A stretch of DNA of 64,000 nucleotides from Anoplopoma fimbria. Taxonomy: Eukaryota; Chordata; Actinopteri; Perciformes; Anoplopomatidae. Below are positions 29,053-42,889 of this stretch, one piece after another (within the stretch, counting starts at the first letter, position 1; the number at the start of each line of letters is the position of its first letter). The stretch lies in assembly GCF_027596085.1 (NCBI RefSeq), contig NC_072457.1, positions 27,077,331 to 27,141,330 of the forward strand, written 5' to 3'. The notes beneath the pieces are model-generated. The model ran no database searches. It was not told the DNA's origin and saw only the letters and a program-made list of their open reading frames with translations. The position numbers were made by a program, and so were the translations under genes.

Positions 29053-30250
29053 TTCTGAATACACATCACTTGGAGTTCTTCTTTGCCTGTGAAAACACTT
29101 GTAGGCCTATAATTTCCTCGCTGGTTCTGGAGGAGCTTTCTGAAGTCTGATGTCATAGTCGTCTCATCTGACTCACCAATGTAGACTGTGGGTAGAAGCC
29201 TGACATTGGCAGCCTTTTTCAGCCGACAATCTCCTGCCTATCAGTTATCTGCACTATATATTTTGCAAAGTCATCGTCACTATCTGGCCCAAGAAGATTG
29301 TAAAAAAGGTTTAAAGAAATACTAAAAGTCAGAGCATTTTTCCCCCTATACCAGAAAGATAATGTGTTGAGCCAGATCTTTCTTTAGCGCTGACACAGCG
29401 CTGTGGAGATGGTCCGGTTATGTGAGACTAAGGTCAGAGTAACATCATCAGGGTTATCTCAGCTTGGGCTTTAGACTTTTTTTTACAGTCTGCATTATAA
29501 AGTGAAGGTGTTTGGTTTGAAAGACATGGCATTTAGGAGGCAAGGAGTAATAACTGCATTTAGTGTATTCTAAGATATGTAATGCATGTAATGTAGTAAA
29601 TGTAGGATTCAGTGTTTTTGAAGCCTTACCTGTACAAGGGACATAAAGTCAGGATATATCAGTTATTTTCAAAAATCTGTCTTGTGGGTGCCCCAACTTT
29701 ACGGATGTGAAAATTGTGTAATTTTCTTAGTGTAATTGCAATATGTGAACTCTTAAACTCTTCCTCAAAACAGTACAGAGGACATAATTTTAAGGAATTA
29801 AGGAACAACATGATTATTCCTTCCTGTCTGATGTTACAAGTGCATAAAAACAGATGGAGAAGTATATGAAGGGGTACGGCGTAGTGTACCCTTCCCCTTT
29901 TTGCTTCAGCTTTTAGAATAATTACCCACAAAACTATTCTCCGAACCTAATCTCAAGCAAGCTGAACATTTTCAGTGATGTATCCCTGCAACTCTGCTTC
30001 TCAGTCACACACAGCACACACACAAAAAAAGTCAATTTACCACTGCCTGCTTCTGTACTATCTATCACTCAGACTCGGCATGTGCGCTGAGGCGTGACAA
30101 CACTCATTCGCTCTTTCTTGTTTTGACATACGCCCAAGAGATTTATTAAAAATACCACAGAACAGTTTCTTCTTTCTTTTCAGCACAGTGACAAGCGGAT
30201 CCAGGTGAAGCGTTCACAACAATTTGTTGCTAGCAGTGATTAGGGCCCAG

Positions 30251-30253
<3 letters not shown>

Positions 30254-30302
<49 letters not shown>

Positions 30303-30303
30303 G
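30254..30303. repeat. (GT)n microsatellite
   Basis: GT tract of about 50 bp in the pycr1-myadml2 interval. The DNA from here to 31.44 kb shows no gene or recognisable element. Confidence 0.95.
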
Positions 30304-31441
30304 GCAACGTAAGAAAAAGCAAGAGAGAGAGAGAGAAGCAGCTTTGTTGAGCGAGAGAAGATGTGCATATTTAATATCACACTGACAGAAAATCTTCCCC
30401 AAGTGTGCATACGTCTCCCTCCTGCAGTCTGTGACAAGAATGAGTGACAAGAATGAGTCGGAGACAAGAATGACTACAGAGCAGCGGCGTTAAAGCATCC
30501 ACGGTAATCAATGTCAGCTTTCAATTTTATGTAAACCCCAAAACTAATAAAGGATTTCCCTCGGCTCATCACAAAATCTCACGGACGAATCCCAAAAGAA
30601 CACTTGGGGAACCAAATATGTCAAACTTCTTCTGTATTTCTATTTTCAGTTCTGCAGGTTTTCAGCACAGAGTGAGATTCTCTTTGTTCATAAAGTGGCA
30701 AGAAGGTTGAAAAGGACGAACTGTGGCCAAGAGGTCTCATGAGGATATTTGTTGATTGTGCTGTTTTTTGTTTGGTTCACTTGTGCACCAACCTGGTGAC
30801 TCATAACTAAAAGGTTGTGTTGCTGGTCGTCTCTGTACTTTGACCTTCTGCTGGAGATGAATGTGGAGGGGAACTGTGTTTGTCTACTGGGGGAAAAAAT
30901 CCTTGGAGTTAAAAAAATGAAATGTGCCTTAGATTTTTACACAGTTTCACAAATCGTTTTATAACTAGTTAGTTTTCTCTGATCATAAACGTTTAACCAA
31001 TAAACAAATCAGTCTGAAGGAATACACTTACATCATTGTAAAATTGTAAAAATCCATAGCATAATCCAGAGAGGATGTCTTTAATTCCTTAAAGATTTTG
31101 AAAGAGCCTTCTTCTATGTGGGGTGAACCAAAGTTCACAGTAGCTACATCGTTTTCTCCTAATTTCATAGGCCATTTTGGAAACACCATATAATGCAATC
31201 AGTGGGCCAATGATTTAGCCTTCGACAATGTTCCACAATAAAATTTGGCAAAACAAGAGCCAAGAGCTACAGGGGGGGGAGGAGTTGACATCAGCAACAC
31301 GCACCATCAGAGATTAGTCATGACAGCGAGCCAGCGGTCCACTGTCCCTCCACAGCCCCCCGGCTATGGAATCAGGAAGGGGCGGTTATGATGGACACCT
31401 GTCGCAGCTCATCTCTGTCAAAAGAGTTCATACACTCTGGG

Positions 31442-31549
<108 letters not shown>

Positions 31550-32236
31550 ACAGCTATGTTTAAGACAGAGGCCCGCAGGGAGTGAGAAGTAAAGTGACTG
31601 CCGAACATGGAACAGCTGCTAAATGCGGCTCTGCAGAGGAGCAGGGAGCACACAGGCCTTAATGGAGCTACAGACCGCTGTGTGGCAACACGGGCCGTCA
31701 CTTTCAGTGGCAGCTTTCTCTGTGCTCTGTCATATTCCACTGATGTTGTATCCCACTTTGGAGATATTAGTCAGAGTGCAAAGCGAGTACTGCCTCCAGA
31801 GGGCCTGTCCGTAGAAATAACTCTGCAGGAGGATGATAACCCTTTACAAAACAACAAACACACCCAGTGTTATTTACCCAACCTTGATAATTGCTAAAAA
31901 GATCACTTCCAGTTGACATAAACGTACGTATAACCAAGTCCTCAACTGCTCTTTCTGTATGTACATCTTGTTCACTTGTATTGACTTACTAATTAACAAA
32001 AATTGGGACGATATCTTAAAGATCACATCACGAAACACACAATGATGATTTTCTGTGGTCGTGGATTTGCTGCTGAGCACCAAGCCGGTCTTGCTTTACG
32101 TATGCTGTAACCCAGTGGCTTCCCAACGACTTAAAATAATACGTCCATAGCACTCACAGATGTGACAGGGGAATACATTGATCCTGGATTAGAGGGATGA
32201 GGTGACCAAAGCAGAGAGGAGTGAAGGATTGAGTGG

Positions 32237-32348
32237 AGGAGGAGGAGGAGGAGGGGGAGGAGGAGGAGGAGGAGGAGGAGGAGGAGGGGGAGGTTGTATG
32301 ATGTAGGATAGAGAAATAGGAGGGGGGAATCAGGAGGGACAGTGTTGA

Positions 32349-32408
<60 letters not shown>
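32237..32408. repeat. (GGA)n and (GA)n purine tracts
   Basis: A GGA/GGGGA triplet run (32237-32292) and a pure GA run of about 58 bp (32350-32408) lie about 60 bp apart, with purine-rich DNA between them. Such homopurine DNA can form triplex structures. No gene is near. Confidence 0.95.
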
Positions 32409-32410
<2 letters not shown>

Positions 32411-33159
32411 CTTAATCAAGAGACAAGGAACAGGACAAGGAGAAACTGGAGAGGCTGATTTGTGGCAGCTAGTCGTCTTCTTCTGTTTTACTCCTGATAA
32501 AAGTGCTGACAGAGAAGGTGGCACTGAGAAAGGCCTCTGTTTCTCCTCTTTTACTCACAGAGCGTGCAGAGATACTGGGGTCTAAATTCACACTGTCAAG
32601 CAAATTAATTAAATGAAAGGTTGTGTATGTTGGGTTATGCACAAAAATTAAGCCATGAACTCAAAACTGGTACAAGTGGAGGTGACCAAGAAAAGATTAT
32701 AAAAAGGGTAGGCGCAAAAGAGGAAGCACAACCAAGACATATTATGAACTAAAACTACAGTCTTTCACTGTACACAAACAGAACACAGTGAAAAGCATTT
32801 GAGGGTTACATTTATTTATTTATTCATTTATTTAAAGGTGATCACACAGCTGCATTTTGAACGAGGCAGATGGAGTCTTACACCACCCGAATAGGGGTCT
32901 TAAATTTAAGCATAACATAAATAACCTTTGTTCACAATTTAAAGGCACAATCTAATAATTAACAAGACATTTTATTTATAGGATGACATGGAGGTAGAAA
33001 AATGGGCTGAACCAAAGACAAACACAGACAGAAATTAGAGCTTTATCGCTGAAATAGCTTCACAATGTTGTGGCTGATAACAATAATATGAGAGCCGTCA
33101 ACACAATCTCATTCCAACTCCTCACATACTGAAGCTTTTTCAGACCCCTAAGCATTACT

Positions 33160-33720
33160 TTCTAACGCACTGGGCAGCCAACATACGGTCCCAGTTAGCA
33201 CGTAGTTAATGATGCAAATTCAAAGAAAAAAAATTGCTTTGGTTTTGGCAACAAAACGACTTAGTTTGGTTTGGAAAAGACATCGTGGTTGGGCTATCTA
33301 CGTAAACTAATCTAAGTGTAAACAACGTAACATAAGTACGAAAAACACGTCACACACAACACTAATGTAACTTCAAAATAACTCAACAATGATCTTGAAC
33401 ATTCATCTCCTGGTTGGAAATCCTGTGTTTGTTAGAACCACCCATGTGTGGATGTTGGTGGAGCTGAGGCGGCCCAGGTGATGCAGCAGAGCAGACAGCT
33501 AGCAACATGAGACGGCACCCACCTGTCACCCACGCCCTTAATTATGCCTAACTTTAAGCCGTCGTGTTGAACTGGCTCAAACAAAAAAAACCTTTTCGTA
33601 CTGGGATGAAAACATGTTTGTGATGTAAAGTTGGGCATTTTAACACGGGGGGTCCATGGTGGTTCATTTGCTTTTGGAGCCAGCCTAAAGTGGCCATTTA
33701 ATGAACTGCAGTTTTTAGCA
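33160..33720. mobile_element. Two adjoining decayed fish repeats
   Basis: 33190-33420 contains TTGGTTTTGGCAACAAAACG, then TTTGGTTTGGAAAAGACATCG and CAACGTAACATAAGTACG, a dispersed fish repeat. 33590-33720 contains GGGCATTTTAACACGGGGGG, GCTTTTGGAGCCAGCCTAA and GTGGCCATTTAATGAACTGC, another. Both are recognised by pattern only. The rest of 32.45-34.95 kb shows nothing I can name. Confidence 0.5.
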
Positions 33721-34950
33721 TGTCCATGTTGACTTTATTTCTCAGCAACAAAGGTTTCTGCTTGGTCTCATAGAGGCATAAAAGAGTGTCCTGTGCGACG
33801 GTGACAAAGTGTTGGTATTTGACAACCTGGAAATGAGAACAGGCTGAAGTAGTGAGAGTTAACCAAAACAGCAAAGTTGAGGCCTATAAAACCAAAACAA
33901 GGAGCTTAACGATGCTAAAATGCTCTGTAAAGCTGAGGGGAACTGTAGAGTTGGCAATCCCTTTCTATGTATCTGTCACTATGAGCAAAACCTTTCATAT
34001 ACACATAGTCATTTGGATCCAATGTGAATATAAAAAAATGATTAAATCTATGCCAAACTATAAACTAGCAGTGTCTCATAACACCATACAAAAACATCTA
34101 CAGATTTCTAACTGCCAGTGAAAATGTAGTAAATGGAAATAAATGTCTTTTTTACATTTTACCTGTTGTTTAAGGATATTATTAGGTCACATGTTCCATC
34201 TTCTGTGCAAACATGTCTCGGTCACACCGACCATTGTCAGATTGTGCAATTGTGAAAATGTGTTTTCCCAAAGGTGGCAGTCAAACTGCCGGTCACCTTA
34301 GCAGTGGACTTGACGAAGCAGCCTCTTATAAATGCTGTCTCACTGCCTCAATATGAGCGCAGACAGCTCGTGTTTATTTTTGGCAGCCTGGGTAATTTCC
34401 GTAGATCTCTGGTGAGGGGTTTTCGCAGATGTCAGGGATGCCACAGATGTCGATGCTAGATTTACTATTTATATTCAAGCTTTTTGTATTATTTCAGCAG
34501 CAATAGAAGCAGCCAGTGCAGTGTGCTTGTTATGCTGCTGGTCAAGAATAGCATGAGTGTCTTGGTTTATGATGATTTGGCAGGACATACCAGCGAGCCC
34601 TGGCTGCTTGGGTGAGGCTGGCTGCTCTCCCAAAATCTCTCAGAGGGCAGAAGGGGTGAGTTAAAGGGATGGGGTGTCACCTCAGAGGGGTGTGGCACGG
34701 GGAACGCAGCGTTTAAATTCCTTATTCACATTCCAGAGTGTTTTCACATTGAATTTGAGGTGTCTGGGTGCCTCAGAGTTAGACCATGTGCAGCACCAGT
34801 GATGTCCAGGACGTGGGATCTTTGAATCCATCTCCACCCCTTACTATCTGCTTTAAATGGCAATGAAATGTACAAACAAATTCAACATGGAAGGAGATAA
34901 ATAACTTAAACCTGTTAAGCCAATATGATAATTAAATGTTCCATATGGTG

Positions 34951-35650
34951 CTACGCTCTTGAGTTATGAGAGGAGACGAATCGTATCCTCTGAGAGTAGA
35001 TCAGGTCCGCCACATACAGTCCAAAGTTGACGAAGGAGAACACGGACACCACCAGCTTGCTGTCCCACGGACACCTCCCCTGAGGACACGACGACGGTCT
35101 CGACGGAGAGCCATACTTTGTGTCAAAGCAGAACACCGGCCACACAACCGATGCACTCAGGTAGAGCAGAACTTCCAGGAGGGTGCACACCACCACAAAG
35201 CGGTCAAAAGGCAAGCAGCGTACAGCCTTCGTCCGCCCACACACGGTCATGACGACCACCAGTGCAGTCAGAGCAAAGCAGAAGGCGTAAACGACCACGC
35301 AGAAGATGGTGGCGGCGTAACGGGAGTACTCGCTCCCGTTGGCCAGAGCTCCAAAGATGATGCAGGCCACAAAGCCCTGGACCACCTTGAGGAGGCCAGA
35401 CGCGGTGGCCATGTAGCCCACCACGGCCTGGCCTGGCCTGGCTCGGCACAAGGCCACTTCAGCCCCGTAGGCCAGAGCACCCAGGATGGAGCACACGGTC
35501 ACAGCAATGCGGAAATTTCTGACATCACAGCCGGCGTAAGGGCACTCGGATCGGACAAAGAAGAGCGGGTAGACCACAGAGGCTGTCACAAACCTGAAGA
35601 AGAAGAAGAAGAAGAAGAAGAAGAAGAAGAAGAAGAAGAAGAAGAAGAAG

Positions 35651-35681
<31 letters not shown>

Positions 35682-36788
35682 TGGGTAAACATCGACCATA
35701 AGATACAGTTTAAAGGTCTGACGGAGTTTGTAAATGGACCTTAAATTGCATTCTTTTTTTCACTTTAATCTATTCTGATTGTGTTTTTTGGCTACTTGGG
35801 GGCAGCACAACAACCTGTAATCACAAAACTAACATATTATCACTTTATACAGTATATAAGGTTAACTTGTGACTTAACAGGGTTTTATTTACAGCAACAT
35901 CAGCTTTCATTGAGAGTCGTCCACACGTTGAAAGTAAGTATATACATTTTCTATATAGCTCTTTTTTGCTCTCAACCAATATCTTGCTCTTTAGCTGCAA
36001 AGATGCTACGCTTACCAGCGCTGAAGAGCTGAAGGTAACTGTACAGTGAGGTGATCCTTTTCAGTGGGATTGCTGATCAGCTTTCAAACAATCAATTGTT
36101 CCATTGTTAAAATAAAAATATGAATTATATAGCAGTTTAAAGTATTTTTATAACTTAAGTGCCAGCTTTGGACATGCTTTTTGACAGTGCACAATCAAAA
36201 GGAAAAGTTATGACACTGGCTTTTTAACACTGTGACGGTGTAGCTCAAAACTAGATTTTTAAACCTTTACAACCTATCCTTGGTGCAATACAGTATCCTT
36301 CAGTACAAGTTATTTATACACAGAGTTAAAAGTATGGTTCGGTCTTGGTCTGATGTTTAAAAAATCAATGAATCTTTGCAGTGAATTCCAATTGTGGATT
36401 TGTGAACACACTTTTGTTAAATAGAACAAAAGCTGTAGAAGCAGAGCCATTAGACAATTTTTGTTTCGCACTTCGTCCCCTCAAACCCAACTGAACATGT
36501 GACTTACATGAGCGTCGCGAAGGCAGCACATGTGACGGTGAGGTTGTCCCAGGAAATGGGCAGACAGCTGTAGAGACGAGTGGCGTCCAGGAAAAACACC
36601 ACAACCGTCATGGCGAAGCAGAAGCACCACGCCGCCATGCAGAACACGCCGTGTGAGCCGCTGTACCCGGCACTGTGGGTTACCATGGCAATCACTGCAC
36701 AGCCCATGGCTAACTGACAAAGGCGGGCCGCACCCAGAGGTGAGCAGAGGGCCCTCATGTTGAGGTATGGACCACCCTGTGAATCCAT
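34951..36788 (-). CDS. myadml2: Myeloid-associated differentiation marker-like protein 2 (MARVEL family)
   Basis: Multi-pass membrane protein of the MYADM family; its molecular role is poorly known. Two exons, 36508-36788 (ATG at 36788) and 34951-35593 (TAG), join in phase (AT|G, reading LMFVTAS) and give 307 aa, the length of human MYADML2. The protein shows repeated hydrophobic spans typical of two MARVEL domains, about eight in all: examples are LCQLAMGCAVIAMVTHSAG, VFCMAAWCFCFAMTVVVFF, FALTALVVVMTV and VVSVFSFVNFGLYVADLIY. There is no signal peptide. The C-terminus RIRFVSSHNSRA is short and basic. The intron (914 bp) has a GTAAGT donor, and its acceptor pyrimidine tract is a (CTT)28 run. 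Position between pycr1 and aspscr1 matches human MYADML2 and supports this name over MYADM. Upstream untranslated exons were not placed, although CACCCAG just before the ATG could be an acceptor. Confidence 0.9.
35596..35680. repeat. (GAA)28 triplet repeat at myadml2 splice acceptor
   Basis: Pure GAA run of 85 bp on the plus strand. On the transcript it reads (UUC)n and ends in CAG at the myadml2 exon 2 boundary, so it forms the whole pyrimidine tract of the acceptor. Confidence 0.97.
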
Positions 36789-39700
36789 AACTGGGTGAGC
36801 AAGGATTTAAATATTGTAAAGTGAGTTCTTCAAGAGGTCAAACCTTCAGGATTCTGGGTGTCCAGGAGAGGATGATGTGAAGTTCAAAATCTTAAACTTT
36901 CTCAGCTCAAGTCCAAATTCCAAACAAGTCCCACGAGAAGCAAGGAGCGTCCCGGTGCTAAAGATTTGATTGTGACGTCCAGAGATCAATTCCAGCCTGG
37001 AGTCTTTCTCATTCCAGCATCTTCCATGAATATGTAGCAGGATATCCAGATTCTCAGGTTTAATAAAGTGCTATTGTAATCCTGCACTCCCTCTTCCTTC
37101 CACGTTTACAGACTTGGTGGGGTCTGTTTCATTCTCTTTTTCTGTGTTGATGAATCAGAGTTTTTTTAAAGACATAACGCATGACAAACACGGGGGAAAT
37201 TTCTCTTTGAGGTCTTCTGTAAGGGCTGGCCAGTCAGTCACACGCACACACTCACCTCTGCTGGAGATCACACTGACTCATCAATCACAAATATCCAGCG
37301 CTGCGCACCAAAGTTATCTTTTCTATTAGAAGAACCTGTAGATCCTTTGAGTCCAGGTTTCCAGTCCAGACAAGTTGAGGAAACACCTGCTACATGGTCC
37401 AGTCTAACCCTTGAACTTAAATAGTTCGGTCCAGACTCAGAATCCTCTCGGATCAATAATCCAGATATGTCCGTGTTGTATCTGCTGCTGTACGACACTC
37501 ACACTGTGATTACATGTGGCCATACGAGTCGGAGACAGCATCAGCTTTCCTTAAATGTCAAACTCTCTTTTTCTTATACTCACTCTGTCACACACTTGTC
37601 CTCTCACACTTTCTCCGTCCTCGCTGTCCCTCCCAGTGCTGTAAGGAAGGGTGGCTGCCGGTCAGTCAGACAAGAGGGGAAGTTATTCGAGGTTGGGCCA
37701 CATGACTGTCAGAGGGATGTGTACATGTGGTTGGGCGTGGCGTCGTGGGCACGCAGACACATTACAGATCCCGTGGAATGAGGAGCAGTAGCTGACCCCC
37801 ATGGTGTCACAGAGTGCACAGATCAAGTCTAATATGGTCAGGTGACACTTATTAAGTTACATAGCTGGGAGTGTAGACGGGATATGAGCAGAGAGATGTC
37901 AGATCTGGGAAAATTAAATAAACTCTACAAATATATCTCATCACACTCAATCATCTTTTCATAATTTTTTTGGGTGGATTGATGGAGGATGTTATTCACT
38001 TGAACAGGACACTGTGTTAGATTATTCCTCCACTGCACAAGAGCCAACTATTCATTCACAAGAAGGCTTCTCATCGATGGAGCCTCAAAGAGTTCAATAC
38101 TATACAAAATAATATACATTATGAAATAAATAAACATTGATATATAAATTGTGTAAAATAGATATTTTATTTATATATAGAAATCATTAAAACTCAACTT
38201 GATTATTAAGAAATAAAACATTTTATGAAATAAAAACGTTTTAATAACTTTGAATATAGTCTAAAAATGAACCCCAATAAAACTTTAAGCCATTTTATTC
38301 ATGTGCTCTTAATGACTTATTTATGTATTTAATACTGAACACTTTGGGGCTTTATATTCAGCCGGCATCATACATACCTCAGAGCTTATATATATATTAC
38401 AGTATTTTGCATTTGGAAAAACACAAAACTATACTTGTGGTTCAATTATTTGAAACCACTAACTAATGTATCTATTGACCAGGTAGGCTAAACAAAAAAA
38501 CATTTTATACCTACTGCTTGTGTACCAATTGTGATGTAAAAATACAAGTGTTTGCTTTTGCAAGAGATGAAAGGAATAAAGCAAGCATACTCATGACTGA
38601 TAAGGAAATGAGATGTAAGTGAGGAGGTGGGCGAGGAAGGCCAGCGACTGCAGAGCAGATGAAGGAGGTGGAAAAACATGTAGATGGGTGGGGCAGTGAT
38701 GAAGCAAGGAGGGAAAGTCCATGATCTAGTGGATGAATGGAAAATGGCAATGAAGGGTCCTAGGAAATAGGGAATGTGGCTGGAGTGAGGAGGGACAGAG
38801 AGACCTGAAGAGAACTGCAAAGCTCGGGGAATCATTCAAAATGTGAAACAAACAAATGAGAAAAGTCCATAACAGAGAGGACCATAGTATCCTGGGACAA
38901 CCCCAGCAGCAGTGAAGGCTCTGTGACTTGTCTTGGTTTTTTTTTATAGTAGTAGTCTTCGTGCTCATTTGTATTGGATATAATAACACATGTTAGCCCA
39001 TTAACGGTGAATATTTTTTCTCATATTTCTAACTATGCTCCCATCTCATCATTACCATCAGCCAAAATGAGCCCTCCTCTGGTTTTATCACACAGGTCTC
39101 TGTCTCCACCTGCAGGTGAGTGAGAGCACTGCACTCCCATTCCTGACAAATGTACATAGAAAGCTGCATCTGAATAATGTCAAAAGAGCGACATGTGATG
39201 TGGTCCATGACAGATGAAAGTACAAAGTACACACAGTATGAACGCTCCAGGATTTTGATGGAGAAATTGAAATTAGTATAAATAAATAAATATGTTTAAT
39301 TTAAATATTTGAATCTAATATAATGATAAAGATCAATGAATACAGAAACATATATAAACTAACAATGAATATAATGATAAATATAATATTCTTCATTTAT
39401 AAATGTAGTACCTTTTCACGACCTGATCAGGTTTTTATCAGCATTTTGATGTGTTTTATTTTTTAATCATGACCGCTAACTTCTTCATTCCTTTATCTGT
39501 TTCCTATGTAACTTTTTGGTCTTGATAGCTTAGTGTGACTCGAACATAACGTTCAATAGCTCAATATAGTCACACAGTGTCTGAGAAGCCCCCTCATACT
39601 GGATATAAGTAACATTATCATTTGTGAACGTCCTGCTGTTTACTAAATACTAAACACAAGATATATGCTATCCTTACAACAGTGCAAAAACTCACATTAG

Positions 39701-41844
39701 AGGCCTGCAGATAAAACTCCACTCATAACAAAATGTGTCAAATCAGGTTTCAATAAGTATTAATACTAAAAAGTTACCCTTCCAGCTGGGATTTTTTCTT
39801 TGTAACAACATCAGCATAATGAAACTGTGAAACTGAACTTTGAAAGTGTCTCTGACCTGAAGAAGTTTCTAAACGAGACTGAAGACATGGACATCATTCT
39901 CCACCTGCATACTGAATACTCAAAGAAAGTACAACTGGCCTTTCTCAAAATTGTACTTAAGTAACGTATTGTAACTTGAGTAGATAAATGTACTTAGTAT
40001 CATTCCACCACTATGGGTTATGGATGAATAGCTGTTGGGTGTAAACTGTTAAATGAGGATGGAATCAAAGAGTCGAATAATCGAATTAGGTTGCGTCATA
40101 ACGTTCGTTGTGTCATACTGCAGAACGTGTGACACAATGATGACTCTTTAAGAAGAACTGGTTCATTTCACCAGTGGACTTCAACGTGTGAACCACAGAT
40201 AAACTCCAAGAGACTTTACTCTAGAAAGAGTGGAGGAATCCAAAACTTAAGACGATTTTAAAGTCAGGATGGTGAACTAAACCGTCAGCGAACGCAGTAG
40301 ATAATAAGTAAGTATTTTAAACAGGTAGCTTTGTTGTTATGTGACTTTAAAGCAGCAGTTAAGTCCTACAGAGTTAAAAATGAGAAATAGAGAAATAGTA
40401 TTGATTAATACACAGTATATGAGGGCTTAATACAGAGTACCTGGGAGTGTTGTTGTTTACAAATCAGTCTCCTTAAAATTGAAAGTTGTAATATGAAGTA
40501 ATGAATCAAATTTCTCAATGCAATTTGTGTGTAAATCTTAATCTGCAAAGTAATTTGTAACTAGAGCTAGTGGATAAAATAAATGTGTCGGAAAAAGTCC
40601 AACATTTGCCTCACATATGCTTTATCATTTTAATGTTGTAGAAGTCCAAGTGAAGTTGTAAAAAACTTATATCTCGTTGAGTAGTAAAATTAAAGACAAA
40701 GCATCACAGTTTCTTAACCAATAAAATACTTTGTTTTTATAAAAACATATTTGTATCGTAAAAATAGCTTTCACACAAATGTAGGGAACAAAAACACTAC
40801 ATATCTCTTATTGAGTAATATCATTAATAATATTTAGTTTTACTCTCCATAAGAATGTGATGGAAATCTAAATTAGAGAATAATCAGCAGATTAATTAAT
40901 AATAAAAATCTTTCTAGTAAATTTCATCCCTTGTAATTACAGGCCAAAAATATTGATTTTAATATTCAAGCAGGACAAACACAAGCAAGCATAGTCTGTC
41001 TTCATTTAGATCAATATGTTACTGTGGTGCTATGACTGTCATTGTCAGTTTACAGTTTAGATTGTGTGGTTACCTGCGTGAAAGGTGACATTGAGTTTGT
41101 GTATTATGGCTGGTTATTATGAACTGGTATTATGAACTTCATTAGAAAAATGATGAATTTAAATCCATTCAAAAAGAAGGTGTACGAACTCTTTAACCTC
41201 AGTTGGGTTTATTTGTTTAGATATGAACAAGTTTAAGGTCGTCAGTGTTTCTGGTGTCAGGCCCAGCTATAATTAAATTAAATTACAAGCTAATCAGGAG
41301 AAAGGGAAACATTTACGAGAAGATCCTCTTAGCAAATTGACTGATTATGAATTGCCCACTTGCTCTGTGGTGTACCGACCTTCACATAAATACACACTCA
41401 TGACCCTCAACAGAAACCTGTGTGCTGTAGATTCCCCAGATGTGATTTACTCCACAGATGTCATTTAAAGTCATTATAGTTTAAAGTGAGGGGAAATCCA
41501 GACACCTGGTGGACGGATGTCACCATTGCAGCTTGTCTCACCACCTGTTCTGTGTGTTTGTCTCTTTAGTATAGAAATGTGTGGGTGGTGAGGCTAACTG
41601 AATTTAAATTAGAATTTGTAACCACACATCTAAACTGTAAACTGACACTGACAACAATACTGGATATCACAGTAAACAATCATATAGAGAACCACCGAAA
41701 CACATTGACTGAAGTGACGAGAGACTCTGCTTGCTGTGTGTGTGTCCTCCTTGAGTATTAAAATATTCACCAAATCACTTGTAAGATAATGAGAGTGTAC
41801 CAACATACATTAGGGCAATAACTGGAAGCTTATCACAAGGAAGT
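36789..41844. other. Intergenic DNA upstream of myadml2
   Basis: No coding exon, RNA gene or complete mobile element was recognised. The left part (to about 37.8 kb) may contain the myadml2 promoter or 5' UTR exons. The stretch 37.9-41.8 kb is AT-rich. At 39930-40012 a fragment of the CAGTGGTGGAA repeat lies in reverse orientation. Confidence 0.5.
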
Positions 41845-42285
41845 GAAGTCACCATCACCATGTTAGTCACCTTCTTCTTCTCTGGTTTCTAAGCCAGGAG
41901 GACAATGTTACAACTGAAGGGGATCAAGCTTTTCTGTCTGTGTTCTGTTTAATGGGATGGAGGTCAAATCTCCTTTCACAGGAAGGATATTTTGTTCTAT
42001 AATTACAAGGGCTGCAACTAACGCTAAAAGCTCTTATTTTCTGAATATTCTCTTAATTAATTGATAAATAATTTGTTCTTTAAGATATTAGAAAATAATT
42101 ACTCTGTAAGACTAATTTAGATTTTCTCACAGGGTGATGGACAGCAGCCCTGGTCTAAACGTCGTCTACAAGCCGCTGAAACGCAGGTACTGTGGAGAGA
42201 GAGGTAATGATTAGAGACTGATCAGGATGAGAAGTCACCATCACCATGCGTGTCACCTTCTTCTTCTCTGGTTTCTTACCCAGAA
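41845..42285 (+). repeat. Pair of ~54-bp direct repeats 386 bp apart
   Basis: 41845-41897 and 42231-42285 share GAAGTCACCATCACCATG, a 3-nt variable part, GTCACCTTCTTCTTCTCTGG and TTTCT. The intervening DNA differs and holds a reversed fragment of the hAT-like repeat (42005-42120, starting GGGCTGCAACTAACG). No function is apparent. Confidence 0.8.
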
Positions 42286-42730
42286 AAGTTTTGAACCAAG
42301 AAAAAGTAACAGCAACTTAACTCCCCTACACTGAACTCTCTTGGTTTATTACTTTTAAATTATGACTAATTTGATGTTGTTTAGTTTATTGACTAGTGGG
42401 GCCTCACAGTGAACACATTAGAAGGTACAACAACTTTGTTGTTTTGGCATAAAGCGTCCCTCATTGTCAAATAACCATATGAATACAGATACTGATCTAC
42501 TCCTGATGACACCTATCTGTAACCTATTCCACCTGCTCCTGTCTATAAGCACCTGCATGACGTCTTCCTGATGCAAAGGTCCATCAACAAGGTGGAAGCC
42601 GCCATCATTTAACTGTGAGGCTCAAATATATGAGGGTCTTCTCCCACAGGGATACAGGCACCATATCCTCCACCCTGAATGTATACTGGCTGAGGGTGGG
42701 TGTTCACTTCCAGCCCAGAAGGGACATCAT

Positions 42731-42762
42731 GGAGGAGGAGGAGGAGGAGGAGGAGGAGGAGG
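42731..42762. repeat. (GGA)n triplet repeat
   Basis: About ten GAG/GGA triplets. The surrounding frame (42615-42917, plus) has no recognisable protein similarity and is treated as non-coding. Confidence 0.9.
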
Positions 42763-42889
42763 TGGAGGGCAATATTTGGTTTATTGCTGTCCAGAGGGTA
42801 ACAAGCAGCTCTCCTGACTCCTTCTCTCAGATCTCTTCTACAGCCTCTAAATCTGCACCGACTGTGATGGAGGCTCCTCGCATACAAAC

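Noticed and set aside
33432..33638. 68-aa minus frame
   Set aside because: Overlaps blocks of a dispersed fish repeat and shows no domain.
34966..35688. 240-aa plus-strand frame over myadml2
   Set aside because: Antisense to a clear membrane-protein exon; its Glu run comes from the GAA repeat and the rest has no family signature.
38488..38989. Overlapping minus frames up to 115 aa upstream of myadml2
   Set aside because: Low-complexity Ser/Phe/Pro composition, no similarity and no splice support.
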